From the NCBI GenBank assembly GCA_017452505.1, contig JAFTMI010000045.1, positions 1 through 64,000 on the forward strand: a stretch of 64,000 nucleotides of DNA, in the 5' to 3' direction. This document shows positions 42,881-51,164 of this stretch, piece after piece. This DNA is from Oscillospiraceae bacterium. Its GTDB lineage: Bacteria > Bacillota > Clostridia > Oscillospirales > Oscillospiraceae. Position numbers and translations under genes: made by a program. How positions within the stretch are numbered: the first letter of the stretch is position 1; each line of letters opens with the position of its first letter. Under the pieces are notes generated by a model that was not told the DNA's origin, searched no databases, and saw nothing but the letters and a program-made list of their open reading frames with translations.

Positions 42881-43790
42881 AACACAAATTTATGAACATG
42901 TTCTTTTTGAAACCATTAAAAGAGGCGCAACAGAAATATCCGCCGATGTGAAAGAGGCATTTGAAGCCGCAATTGCCCGGGAAAGCAATCCCGATGCAAA
43001 AAAAGGCCTGATTGCGACCTTGAACAGTATGGAAATGTCCGCAAAGCGGGAAAATCCCCTTTGTGTGGATACCGGCTGGCCGATTTTTTATTTCAAGGTT
43101 GGAAATCAATGTCAGCTTGAAGGCGGCTTTGTTGAACTGGAAAATGCGGCACGGCGTGCCGTTGCCAAGGCTACTGAGTTGGGCTATCTGCGTGCCACAA
43201 TGAAGCATCCTTTAACCGGCTATGACCCGGGCAACAACATTGGTATGAACATCCCGGATTTTACATATCAGTTTGTGGACGGCGATTCCATTGAAATCTC
43301 CTATGCCGCTAAAGGCGGCGGCAGTGAGTGCTTTGGCGGTACAAGGCATAGAATTGTGGCCTTTGCCGACGGCATTGCCGGAATTGAGAAATTTGTCATT
43401 GACAGCTTTGTGGCATCTGCAAGAGCAGGTGCGGTCTGCCCGCCCTCGGTTTTGGGCATCGGCATTGGCGGCACGGCAAATGTGGCAGCCAATTTGGCAA
43501 AGGAAGCCGCTTGCCTGCGGACAGTTGGCTCCAAGCATCCCGATCCCATGTTCGCAAAAATCGAGGAGGATCTGTATAAGGCGCTTAACAGTTTGGGCGT
43601 GGGCATTTTGGGCGCCGGTGGCGACACTTCCGTGCTGGCAGTCAATGTGGAATATGCCTATACCCACATTGCCGGCATTGCCGTGGCTACCAGCACAAAC
43701 TGTATGGTTGCCCGCCGGGCATCGTCCAGAATCGATGCCAACAGCAAGGTTACGATTATGAGAAGTCCCAACTGGTTTGGTGACAGATAA
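42873..43790 (+). CDS. Fumarate hydratase/tartrate dehydratase-type alpha subunit
   Basis: A 305-residue class I (iron-sulfur) fumarase-type alpha subunit. CVDTGWPIFYF near residue 63, GGGSECFGGTRHRIV near 150, CPPSVLGIGIGGTANVAANLAK near 188 and the Cys at STNCMVARR near 275 provide three cluster cysteines in the usual places. Starts with GTG 42873 behind GAGGT. With the beta subunit it would hydrate or dehydrate fumarate, tartrate, mesaconate or a similar acid. This pair differs from the one at 60685-62080, so the two are not recent duplicates and probably act on different substrates. Confidence 0.9.
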   Translation: MIKTQIYEHVLFETIKRGATEISADVKEAFEAAIARESNPDAKKGLIATLNSMEMSAKRENPLCVDTGWPIFYFKVGNQCQLEGGFVELENAARRAVAKATELGYLRATMKHPLTGYDPGNNIGMNIPDFTYQFVDGDSIEISYAAKGGGSECFGGTRHRIVAFADGIAGIEKFVIDSFVASARAGAVCPPSVLGIGIGGTANVAANLAKEAACLRTVGSKHPDPMFAKIEEDLYKALNSLGVGILGAGGDTSVLAVNVEYAYTHIAGIAVATSTNCMVARRASSRIDANSKVTIMRSPNWFGDR

Positions 43791-43801
43791 GGGGGATCAG
43801 T

Positions 43802-44425
43802 ATGGCAGAATATCATTTGACCGGCCCTTTGACTGATGCAGATGTAGAAAAGCTGAACATCGGCGATATGGTCTATATCAGCGGTGAGGCATTCACTTGC
43901 CGCTCCAGATTGCAAAAGTACATTTTTGACGAAAAGAACGTTCTTCCCTTTTCCACCGCAGGCAGAAACATCCTCATCCACAACGGCCCGATCGTCATAA
44001 AAGAAAACGGCCAATGGCGGTTGGTATCCTTTATGCCCACCTCCAGCATTCGTTTTGAAAAATGGGGCGCTAAAAGCGTGGATCAATGGGATTTGAAAAT
44101 GATCGTGGGCAAGACCACCATGGGCAAAGAAACTGCCCAAATGATGAAGGAGAAAAAATGTGTGCACGTTTCTCCCCGTTCGGTCAGCCCCAATTTGTGG
44201 ATCGATTCCATTGAAGTACAGGATGTTTATTTGTATGATGAACTGGGCCGGATTGAAGCGGCTTGGTTCTTCAAACTGCATGAGCTTGGCCCGTTCATTG
44301 TGGATATTGACTCCAAGGGCAGAAATCTTTTTGATCAGCTGGATGAGAAAATCGCGGACAACAAGGACCAAGCGCTAAGAGCGCTTGGCATCGACCCGGA
44401 TTTCTCATTCACAAAACTGTACTAA
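43802..44425 (+). CDS. Fumarate hydratase/tartrate dehydratase-type beta subunit
   Basis: A 207-residue Fumerase C-terminal-type subunit. LNIGDMVYISGEAFTCRSRLQKY at residue 18 and PTSSIRFEKWGAKSVDQWDLKM near 82, with GKTTMGKETAQMM, are the expected blocks; the usual GPTTS..M..Y is changed to MPTSSIRFEKW. The last 30 residues (DQLDEKIADNKDQALRALGID) are longer than in typical members. GGGGATCAGT precedes the ATG. Last gene of the AtuA cluster. Confidence 0.88.
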   Translation: MAEYHLTGPLTDADVEKLNIGDMVYISGEAFTCRSRLQKYIFDEKNVLPFSTAGRNILIHNGPIVIKENGQWRLVSFMPTSSIRFEKWGAKSVDQWDLKMIVGKTTMGKETAQMMKEKKCVHVSPRSVSPNLWIDSIEVQDVYLYDELGRIEAAWFFKLHELGPFIVDIDSKGRNLFDQLDEKIADNKDQALRALGIDPDFSFTKLY

Positions 44426-44450
44426 ATCCGTATTGCGCACCAAACAAAAA

Positions 44451-44475
44451 ACGAGAGGTTTTACCTCTCGTTTTT
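44451..44475 (+). terminator. Terminator of the AtuA cluster
   Basis: ACGAGAGGT, TTT, ACCTCTCGT and a T run. It follows a GCGCACCA (44435-44442) that resembles a tRNA 3' end, maybe by chance. Confidence 0.88.
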
Positions 44476-44497
44476 GTTTTGTCGGCAGATGGTCGGT

Positions 44498-45259
44498 CTA
44501 TGTATCGTAGTTATAACCATACTCCGACGGGGAAACGCCGTATTTTCTCTTAAATTCCACAGAAAAGTATCGATAATCGCGGTAGCCGGACATAGACGCC
44601 ACCTCTTGCAAGGAATAGTATCCCGTTGCGATCAGTCCTGCCGCATTTTGCAGGCGCAGGTCAATGATATATTTCTGGGGTGAAATGCCATATTGCTGCT
44701 TAAAAAGCTTTCGAAAATAAACCTCTGTCATAAAGGATTTCTCGGCAATCTTTTGCATAGACAGGTCATCGCTTTTATAATTTTGGTGAATATAGTCCAC
44801 CGAAGGCTGAATTTTCGGCAAGCTTATGCTTTGTCTGTAATTCTGTTTATAGCATTCAGCGAATATCTCATAAAGGATTGCAGCGCATCGAAACCGGTAG
44901 CCCACTGCCTTCCCATTCCAGCAATCCAGTATGTCACGGAACAGACCGTGTAGGGTTTCTGCATCGGTGGGTGTAAAGCACTCGATTTCCCGGGTGGTGT
45001 AATCGGTGGTTTCAAAATGCACTACAATCAGATCGTCATACTTGGCATGGCGGTCATAATCCAAGCACGCAGGCACATAGGACACCGTATTATCCTGCAT
45101 GGGATATTCTTTCTTTTCAGTTTTCAAAACGGTATCTGCGTGGATACGGAAAGACAGGGCGTTAAAATTGCGCCCGCTGTTAAACATATGGATATTCTGC
45201 TGCTTCAGCGCTACCACATCCAAGATGGTAAAGGAAAGCATTTCTTTTTCGAAAAACAT
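44498..45259 (-). CDS. AraC-family transcriptional regulator
   Basis: A 253-residue regulator. The N-terminal 130 residues are a sensor domain (FNSGRNFNALSFRIH, VSYVPACLDYDRHAKYDDLI); residues about 155-250 form the AraC DNA-binding domain (LSMQKIAEKSFMTEVYFRKLF, LQEVASMSGYRDYRYFSVEFKR). GGAGG lies in front of ATG 45259. Divergent from the GH10 gene and likely to control the GH10-SDR-UlaG operon in response to a sugar. Confidence 0.92.
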   Translation of the reverse strand: MFFEKEMLSFTILDVVALKQQNIHMFNSGRNFNALSFRIHADTVLKTEKKEYPMQDNTVSYVPACLDYDRHAKYDDLIVVHFETTDYTTREIECFTPTDAETLHGLFRDILDCWNGKAVGYRFRCAAILYEIFAECYKQNYRQSISLPKIQPSVDYIHQNYKSDDLSMQKIAEKSFMTEVYFRKLFKQQYGISPQKYIIDLRLQNAAGLIATGYYSLQEVASMSGYRDYRYFSVEFKRKYGVSPSEYGYNYDT

Positions 45260-45284
45260 ACCACGCCTCCTTTGTTTTTGCCTT

Positions 45285-45313
45285 ATTATACTGTATTCGT
45301 TTCGAAAATTCAA
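45285..45313 (-). promoter_or_regulatory. Promoter of the second AraC gene
   Basis: On the minus strand TTGAAT (45313-45308), 17 bases, TATAAT (45290-45285). For the divergent GH10 gene only a TACAAT (about 45356-45361) is visible as -10. Confidence 0.7.
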
Positions 45314-45394
45314 CCTATCGGTTTGTTTTTTGGAACGATTTTAACTGCAGAATTTGCTACAATGAAGCTACCCACTTTGCAAGGAGGCTTTTTT

Positions 45395-46702
45395 ATGAGC
45401 GAAAGGCGAAAAATCTTAGACCTGTTCGAAGAACAGAAAGACTTTTGGGAAGCAAGGGTTGCTTCCGGTATTGAACAGCACCGGAAGGGTGATGGAAGGA
45501 TCAAACTGGTTGATCAAAACGGCAAGCCCTTATCCGGTGTAAAAGTCAAGCTGACCCAAAAAAGCCACCAATTCCGGTTCGGCGCCAACATCTTTATGCT
45601 GGATGAGTTGGAAACAGAAGAAAAGAACGAAGCCTACAAAAAGGCATTTGCCGATGTGTTCAATATGGCCACCCTACCCTTTTACTGGGACACCCTGGAG
45701 CCGGAGCGCGGAAAGCCTCGCTATGCCAAGGACAGTCCCAAGGTCTACCGCAGGCCCGCGCCCGACCTGTGCATAGAATTTTGTGAAAAGCACGGCATCG
45801 AGCCCCGGGAGCACGGCCTGGCCTATGAGTGGTTTTTCCCAAAATGGCTGCACGGCGCCAGCATAGAAGAGACCAAACGGGAGCTGGAACGGCGGTATGC
45901 GGAGATTTCCGAGCGGTATGCCGACAAAATCCGCACCATTGAAGTAACCAACGAATTGGACCGTGCCTGCAAGGTGAAGTTCCTGGAAGAGCCAGAATTT
46001 ATGATGTGGTGCTTTAAACTGGCAGAAAAGTATTTCCCGAACAACCAGCTTGTGAGCAACGAGCATACACCCCTCACTTGGCAGCAAGCCGCCCGGTCGA
46101 CCGATCAGTACTACTCTTACGTAGCGGCCCATATGCTCAACGGCGCGCGGATCGATGCCGTCGGCCTGCAGTATCATCTTTACAACAGGCGGGAAGATGA
46201 GTATACGAAAACAAGACGCACTCTAAACCCCCAGCACCTGTATCGGAATATGGATCTGTTTGCCCGTTTGGGTAAGCCCCTGCAGCTGACAGAAGTTTCT
46301 GTCCCCGCCTTCTCTTGGGAGGCTGAGGATGAAGCAATCCAGGCGGAGCTTATCGAAAAGCTCTATTCCATTTGGTTCTCCCACCCCAATGTGGAGCAAA
46401 TCATCTATTGGAATCTGGTAGATGGCTATGCCTACGGAGCTGAGCAGGGCGATATGAAAGCGGGAGAAAACTATTACCACGGCGGTCTTTTGCGGTTTGA
46501 TCTCTCCCCCAAGCCTGCTTATCTTAAGATCAAAGAGCTGACCCAGGAGCGCTGGCATACCGAAGTAGAAGTCACCACTGACGCGAAGGGCTGCGCCGAT
46601 TTCAGAGGTTTTTACGGCGATTACGAGGTTGCGGTCGGTAACGATACGCAGACCGTTTCCCTCTTGAAAAACCAGGAAAATATACACACCTTGACAGTAT
46701 AA
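45395..46702 (+). CDS. Glycoside hydrolase family 10 (endo-xylanase-like) protein
   Basis: A 435-residue GH10-type TIM barrel. The acid/base Glu187 is in EVTNELDRA and the nucleophile Glu300 in LQLTEVSVPAF; HGLAYEW near residue 140 and FYWDTLEPERG near 97 are further family blocks. Residues 35-58 (IKLVDQNGKPLSGVKVKL) look like a small beta-sandwich before the barrel. There is no signal peptide, so it is probably intracellular and acts on imported oligosaccharides. AAGGAGG precedes ATG 45395. First gene of a four-gene operon. Confidence 0.88.
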   Translation: MSERRKILDLFEEQKDFWEARVASGIEQHRKGDGRIKLVDQNGKPLSGVKVKLTQKSHQFRFGANIFMLDELETEEKNEAYKKAFADVFNMATLPFYWDTLEPERGKPRYAKDSPKVYRRPAPDLCIEFCEKHGIEPREHGLAYEWFFPKWLHGASIEETKRELERRYAEISERYADKIRTIEVTNELDRACKVKFLEEPEFMMWCFKLAEKYFPNNQLVSNEHTPLTWQQAARSTDQYYSYVAAHMLNGARIDAVGLQYHLYNRREDEYTKTRRTLNPQHLYRNMDLFARLGKPLQLTEVSVPAFSWEAEDEAIQAELIEKLYSIWFSHPNVEQIIYWNLVDGYAYGAEQGDMKAGENYYHGGLLRFDLSPKPAYLKIKELTQERWHTEVEVTTDAKGCADFRGFYGDYEVAVGNDTQTVSLLKNQENIHTLTV

Positions 46703-46716
46703 AAGAGGTATTACTT

Positions 46717-48054
46717 ATGAATTTTTCTTCCAATCCTTCTGATTTGAAAATTACCGATATGCGATTTGTGGACATTGACGGCGCTCCCAAGCGCTGCACC
46801 ATTCTGCGAATTGACACCAACCAGGGCATCAGCGGCTTTGGCGAGGTGCGGGACGCCTCCTCCAAGACATACGCCTTGATGCTGAAAAGCCGCATTTTGG
46901 GTGAGAATCCCTGCAATGTGGACAAGATTTTCCGCAAAATCAAGCAGTTTGGCGGACCTTCCCGCCAAGGCGGCGGTGTAAGCGGCATTGAGATTGCCCT
47001 TTGGGATTTGGCCGGCAAGGCCTACGGCGTACCCCTGTATCAGCTGCTGGGTGGCAAGTTCCGGGACGAAGTGCGGGTATACTGCGACACCGATGTAGAA
47101 GGCAAGCACACCGGTCACGATATGGGTTTGGCTCTGAAAAAGAGAATGGAGATGGGCTTTACCTTCTTAAAAATGGACCTGGGTATCGGTCTTTTGCTGG
47201 ACGAGCCCGGAACGCTCAATGCCCCCCTTGGCTTTATCGACGACATGAAGAAGTATGCCTCCCACATTCTCAATGTGCAGGGTGGCTCTGTCACTGCCGA
47301 TATGGTCCGCCACCAAAAGAGTTATCAGATCGTCACCACCGCCCACCCCCACACCGGCATCCATCTTACCGAGAAAGGCCTGGATTTCCTGGAAAACTAT
47401 GTGCGGGAAGCCCGGGAAGTCATTGGCTACGAAGTGCCCTTGGCCGTGGATCATTTCGGTCACATTTGCGTAGAGGATTGCATCCGTTTTGCAAGAAGAA
47501 TGGAGCCCTACAACATTGCCTGGATTGAGGATATGGTTCCCTGGATGTACACCGATCAGTATGTGCGTCTGCGCAACAGCACCACCATCCCCGTTTGCAC
47601 CGGCGAGGACATTTATCTCAAAGAGGGGTTCGAGACCCTTATCAAGGCCGGCGGTGTGTCCGTGATTCACCCGGATATTCTCACCTGCGGTGGCGCTTTG
47701 GAGCTGAAAAAGATTGCGGATATTGCCGACGAGCACGGTGTTGCTACCGCTGTCCATATGGCAGAGAGTCCTGTGGCCTGCCTGGCAGCCGTCCATACTG
47801 CCGCAGCAATGCACAATGTGCTGGCGCTGGAATTCCACTCGGTGGATGTGCCCTGGTGGGCAGATATGGTCACGGGCATCGACAACCCCATCTTCAAAGA
47901 TGGCTTTATCAAGGTTCCCGAAAAGCCCGGTCTTGGCTTTGACGATCTGAACGAGGAGGTTCTCCGGCAGCATATCAATCCCAATATCCCCGGCTATTTT
48001 GAGCCCACCGACGAGTGGAACAAGGAATTTTCCAACGACAGAATTTGGAGCTGA
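46717..48054 (+). CDS. Mandelate racemase/muconate lactonizing enzyme family protein
   Basis: A 445-residue enolase-superfamily protein. GGVSGIEIALWDLAGKAYG near residue 87 is the family signature; PLAVDHFGHI near 243, IAWIEDMVPW near 268 and VCTGEDIYLKEGF near 297 bring the three metal ligands Asp, Glu, Glu; VATAVHMAESP near 345 holds a catalytic His candidate. The type fits sugar acid dehydratases such as gluconate/galactonate dehydratase. Together with SDR and UlaG-like genes downstream it suggests oxidation and dehydration of a sugar acid from the GH10 product. Confidence 0.88.
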   Translation: MNFSSNPSDLKITDMRFVDIDGAPKRCTILRIDTNQGISGFGEVRDASSKTYALMLKSRILGENPCNVDKIFRKIKQFGGPSRQGGGVSGIEIALWDLAGKAYGVPLYQLLGGKFRDEVRVYCDTDVEGKHTGHDMGLALKKRMEMGFTFLKMDLGIGLLLDEPGTLNAPLGFIDDMKKYASHILNVQGGSVTADMVRHQKSYQIVTTAHPHTGIHLTEKGLDFLENYVREAREVIGYEVPLAVDHFGHICVEDCIRFARRMEPYNIAWIEDMVPWMYTDQYVRLRNSTTIPVCTGEDIYLKEGFETLIKAGGVSVIHPDILTCGGALELKKIADIADEHGVATAVHMAESPVACLAAVHTAAAMHNVLALEFHSVDVPWWADMVTGIDNPIFKDGFIKVPEKPGLGFDDLNEEVLRQHINPNIPGYFEPTDEWNKEFSNDRIWS

Positions 48055-48056
48055 GT

Positions 48057-48785
48057 ATGAAAACTGCATTTATCACAGGCTCATCCCGAGGAATCGGCCG
48101 GGCCATCGCTTTGCGTTTGGCAAAGGACGGTTTTCGGGTCGTTCTCCACGGTGCAACCGAAAGTGACAAATTATTGGAAACAAAAAAGGCCGTGGAGCAA
48201 ATCGGCGGCGAGGCAGAAATAGCCGTGGGTGACCTTTGCGATCTGAACGCTGCAAAAGCCCTTTCTGCAAAGGTTGCAGACGCAGATGTTCTGATCCTCA
48301 ATGCCTCCTTGCAGTACCGTACCCCCTGGCAGGATATCTCCACGGATGCCGCCTATGAACAGCTTAACTGCAATTTTATTTCCTCTCTTCTGCTGATACA
48401 GGCTGCTGTTCCCCATATGAAAGAATCCGGCTGGGGCAGAATCATCACCATCGGCTCTGTGCAGGAGGCCAAGCCCCACCCGGATATGCTGGTCTACTCC
48501 GCATCCAAAGCCGCCCAGACCAACATGATGCAATCCCTTTCCCTGCAGCTGGCTAAGGATGGGATCACCGTCAACAATGTTGCCCCCGGTGTTATCAATA
48601 CGGACAGGAACTTAGATGCTCTTTCCGATCCTGTCTATGCAGAAAAAGTTAAAAACAGTATCCCCGTTGGCTTTTACGGTGAGCCGGAGGATTGCGCAGG
48701 AATCGTTTCTCTGCTTTGCTCCGAAGAGGGCAGATACATCACCGGGCAGAGCATCTATGTGGACGGAGGAAAAAGCGTACAATGA
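48057..48785 (+). CDS. SDR family oxidoreductase
   Basis: A 242-residue short-chain dehydrogenase. TGSSRGIGRAIALRLA at residue 7 is the TGxxxGxG nucleotide loop; LILNASLQYRT near 78 replaces the usual NNAG; Ser-Tyr-x-x-x-Lys is found as VYSASKAA near 146; the C-terminal TGQSIYVDGGKS is standard. Probably oxidises or reduces a sugar or sugar acid. Starts 2 bp after the previous stop and ends overlapping the next gene (ATGA). Confidence 0.93.
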   Translation: MKTAFITGSSRGIGRAIALRLAKDGFRVVLHGATESDKLLETKKAVEQIGGEAEIAVGDLCDLNAAKALSAKVADADVLILNASLQYRTPWQDISTDAAYEQLNCNFISSLLLIQAAVPHMKESGWGRIITIGSVQEAKPHPDMLVYSASKAAQTNMMQSLSLQLAKDGITVNNVAPGVINTDRNLDALSDPVYAEKVKNSIPVGFYGEPEDCAGIVSLLCSEEGRYITGQSIYVDGGKSVQ

Positions 48786-49492
48786 TTATTCGGTTTTTAG
48801 GGCAAAGCGGCTATGTTTTGGAAACGAAAAACAGCCGTATTCTCATTGACCCTTATCTTTCCGATTCTGTCAACCGACTGGTTGGCAGGCCCAGACTGCT
48901 GCCCATTCCCATACACCCCCGGGACATTGTCTGCGATGCCGTGATCTGCACCCACAATCACGCGGATCACCTTGATCCGGATACTGTTTTGCAGGTTTCC
49001 GACGGACAGTTTTTTCTCACCACCAACGAAGGTAAGAAAAGACTTCGTGAGTTGGGCAAACGGAATGTCCAAGCGCTGTCATTGAACGAAACTGTGACCG
49101 TAGGTGATTTCACGCTGACCGCTGTTTTTGCCAAGCATACTGTGGAGGCATTCGGTCTTGTGGTAAAGGCCGAGGGGAAAACCCTGTACTTCAGCGGTGA
49201 CACCCTCTTTGATGCGCAATTGTTTACAATTGCAGAGTATCGTCCCGATGCCACCTTTATTTGCATCAACGGCAGGTTAGGTAATATGAACGCAGAGGAA
49301 GCACTGACAGTCGCAAACAAGATCGGTGCGCCCATCAACATTCCCAATCATTACGATATGTTTGCCTCCAACGGGGCTGATCCTCATCTCTTTGCCGATC
49401 ACATCCCCGGCGGCTTTATCATGGCGTTTAACAAGCCCTACCGTTTCACAGAGAATTCCACATTGGAACTCTTGCGCATAGACAAGAAGTGA
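48782..49492 (+). CDS. MBL-fold metallo-hydrolase, UlaG-like
   Basis: A 236-residue metallo-beta-lactamase-fold protein. CTHNHADHLDPDTV near residue 58 is the HxHxDH motif, YFSGDTLFDAQL near 138 and FICINGRLGNMNAEEAL near 160, with INIPNHYDMF near 183, are as in L-ascorbate-6-phosphate lactonase UlaG. So lactone or phosphodiester hydrolysis is likely; in this operon a sugar lactone is attractive. Start is the ATG overlapping the SDR stop. Confidence 0.85.
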   Translation: MIIRFLGQSGYVLETKNSRILIDPYLSDSVNRLVGRPRLLPIPIHPRDIVCDAVICTHNHADHLDPDTVLQVSDGQFFLTTNEGKKRLRELGKRNVQALSLNETVTVGDFTLTAVFAKHTVEAFGLVVKAEGKTLYFSGDTLFDAQLFTIAEYRPDATFICINGRLGNMNAEEALTVANKIGAPINIPNHYDMFASNGADPHLFADHIPGGFIMAFNKPYRFTENSTLELLRIDKK

Positions 49493-49528
49493 CCTTTGTA
49501 ACCGTTTTGCAGAGAGCCTTCCCCCATA

Positions 49529-49566
49529 CGCACCATAAGAGACAGTTCAAAAGGCTGTCTCTTTTT
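49529..49566 (+). repeat. Second copy of the tRNA CCA end plus terminator (possible outer attR)
   Basis: CGCACCATAAGAGACAGT (49529-49546) equals 33996-34013, and the hairpin AGAGACAG/CTGTCTCT with T run follows, so this also ends the GH10 operon. The bases before it differ from the tRNA, as expected for a partial duplicate. Confidence 0.7.
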
Positions 49567-49589
49567 GCTTTTTATGGGTAATTGTTCCC

Positions 49590-49618
49590 TTGCGGTTTTT
49601 GTTGCGATGTGGTATGAT
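49590..49618 (+). promoter_or_regulatory. Promoter of the ECF S-component gene
   Basis: TTGCGG (49590-49595), 17 bases, TATGAT (49613-49618). Confidence 0.65.
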
Positions 49619-49652
49619 TGTTTTCGTTCATTTACAGTTCTAAGGAGGCAGA

Positions 49653-50207
49653 ATGATGCGTAAAAATATGCGATGGATCACGGAAACCGCTGTGATGCTG
49701 GCGCTGCTTATAGCCCTGCAGGCGCTTACCAAACCTATGGGACAGCTGGTCACCGGCTCCTGCGTCAACGCGGTATTGGCTATTAGCGTACTGCTTGTGG
49801 GTATGGGCAGTGGTATTGCGGTAGCTCTCATCAGCCCGGTGTGCGCCTTCCTGTTGGGGATCGCCCCTAATTTTGTGACGGTCCTGCCCATTATGGTGGG
49901 CAATGTATGCTTTGTTACATTGCTGCGCCTTATCTCCGGCAAGGCCCTTTGGCGGCAGCCGGTGGCATTGCTGGCAGCTGCGGGTGTAAAATTCGGGATC
50001 CTGTATTTGTTGGTAGTGAAAGTCATTTGCGGCTTTGCATCCAACGCCTTGCTGGGCAAGAAATTAGGAGAAATTGTGGTTTTGGCACCGCCTATGCTGA
50101 AGATGCTGCCCACGATGTTTGCCTGGCCGCAGCTTTTCACCGCCCTCATTGGCGGCGCTGTGGCGCTGCTCATTGCTGCTCCTCTGCGCAAAGCCTTGAA
50201 AAGATAG
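49653..50207 (+). CDS. ECF transporter S component-like membrane protein
   Basis: A 184-residue membrane protein with five or six hydrophobic helices (AVMLALLIALQAL, AVLAISVLLVGMGSGIAVALI, PVALLAAAGVKFGILYLLVV, LFTALIGGAVALLIAAPL). Size, topology and the opening WITETAVMLALLIALQAL agree with substrate-binding S components of energy-coupling factor vitamin transporters. The vitamin is unclear. No ATPase or T component is adjacent, so it would share a general ECF module. AAGGAGG before the ATG. Confidence 0.75.
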   Translation: MMRKNMRWITETAVMLALLIALQALTKPMGQLVTGSCVNAVLAISVLLVGMGSGIAVALISPVCAFLLGIAPNFVTVLPIMVGNVCFVTLLRLISGKALWRQPVALLAAAGVKFGILYLLVVKVICGFASNALLGKKLGEIVVLAPPMLKMLPTMFAWPQLFTALIGGAVALLIAAPLRKALKR

Positions 50208-50235
50208 AAAAGCAGTGGCTGAGCCACTGCTTTTT
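50208..50235 (+). terminator. Terminator after the S-component gene
   Basis: AAAGCAGTGGC, TGA, GCCACTGCTTTTT. Confidence 0.9.
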
Positions 50236-50281
50236 CTTTCCTTCTTTTGACAAAATTGGGTAGTCTTTTTTTCTTTCATGC

Positions 50282-50346
50282 TTGCATTTTTCGGCGCTTT
50301 ATGATACAATTTTATCGATTGAGCAAAAGTGCATAAAGTTTATGCA
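50282..50346 (+). promoter_or_regulatory. hdr-flox-frd operon promoter and perfect palindromic operator
   Basis: TTGCAT (50282-50287), 17 bases, TACAAT (50305-50310). About 15-30 bases after the expected start, TGCATAAAGTTTATGCA (50330-50346) is a perfect 8+1+8 palindrome, positioned for a repressor. The sequence does not match the usual Rex or FNR boxes. Confidence 0.75.
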
Positions 50347-50378
50347 AAAACCCTATGGAAAGATACGAGGTGTGTGGT

Positions 50379-51164
50379 ATGAAATACAGTTATTTTCCCG
50401 GTTGCACTCTGCGAAACAAAGCCAAGGATTTGGACGACTACGCAAGAGCCTGCGCCGAAAAATTAGGCTTTTCTCTGGAGGAGCTGACCGACTGGCAGTG
50501 CTGCGGCGGTGTATACCCTCTGGGCGCTGACGAGATCGCCAGCAAGCTGCCCTCTGTCCGGGCGCTGAATGCCGCCAAAGAAAAGGAGCAGGATCTGGTA
50601 GCGGTTTGCTCTGCATGCTACCACGTGCTCAAGCGTGTCAATGACGATATGGCAAATGTGGCTGACACTCAGACCCGCGCCAACAACTATATGCAGTTGT
50701 CAACGCCCTATACCGGCGAGACCAAGGTGCTGCACTACTTGGAAGTTCTGCGGGATGTGGTTGGCTTTGACAAACTGAAAGAAGCGGTGGTCAATCCCCT
50801 CACCGGTCGCAAGGTAGGCGCTTACTACGGATGCCTGCTGCTGCGGCCCAGTAATGTGATGGCCTTTGACGATCCTGAGAACCCCACCATTTTGGAGGAC
50901 TTCATCCGGGCCCTGGGCGCAGAGCCCGTGATGTACCCCTACCGCAACGAGTGCTGCGGCGGCTATATTTCTATTAAAGAACAGGATCAGGCCGCCGGTC
51001 TTTGCAAAAAAATCACCGACAGCGCAGCAGGCTTTGAGGCCGATTGCCTGGTAACTGCCTGCCCGCTGTGCAAGTACAATCTTAGCAAGAACAGCACACT
51101 CCCCATCGTTTATTTTACTGAGCTTTTGGCGGAAGCCTTGGGCATTAAGGAGGCGCAGGAATGA
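50379..51164 (+). CDS. hdrB: Heterodisulfide reductase subunit B-like (HdrB)
   Basis: A 261-residue CCG-domain protein. Both cysteine sets are complete: Cys9, Cys41-Cys42, Cys77-x-x-Cys80, and Cys152, Cys192-Cys193, Cys228-x-x-Cys231, with spacings of the CX31-39CCX35-36CXXC motif that binds the noncubane iron-sulfur clusters reducing the disulfide in methanogen HdrB. In bacteria lacking CoM/CoB the electron acceptor must be something else. Starts at ATG 50379; overlaps hdrC by 4 bp. Given frdAB downstream, it may hand electrons to FrdB, or act on a protein or small disulfide. Confidence 0.93.
   Translation: MKYSYFPGCTLRNKAKDLDDYARACAEKLGFSLEELTDWQCCGGVYPLGADEIASKLPSVRALNAAKEKEQDLVAVCSACYHVLKRVNDDMANVADTQTRANNYMQLSTPYTGETKVLHYLEVLRDVVGFDKLKEAVVNPLTGRKVGAYYGCLLLRPSNVMAFDDPENPTILEDFIRALGAEPVMYPYRNECCGGYISIKEQDQAAGLCKKITDSAAGFEADCLVTACPLCKYNLSKNSTLPIVYFTELLAEALGIKEAQE

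Noticed and set aside
44435..44442. GCGCACCA after the dehydratase beta gene as attachment site
   Set aside because: Eight bases only; expected about once by chance in a window of this size. Mentioned only as possible scar.
47167..48069. Minus-strand frame of 300 codons
   Set aside because: Antisense to the enolase-superfamily gene.
33915..49566. Integrase or transposase gene for the proposed island
   Set aside because: No recombinase-like protein is encoded anywhere in the interval; mobility would have to be in trans or lost.
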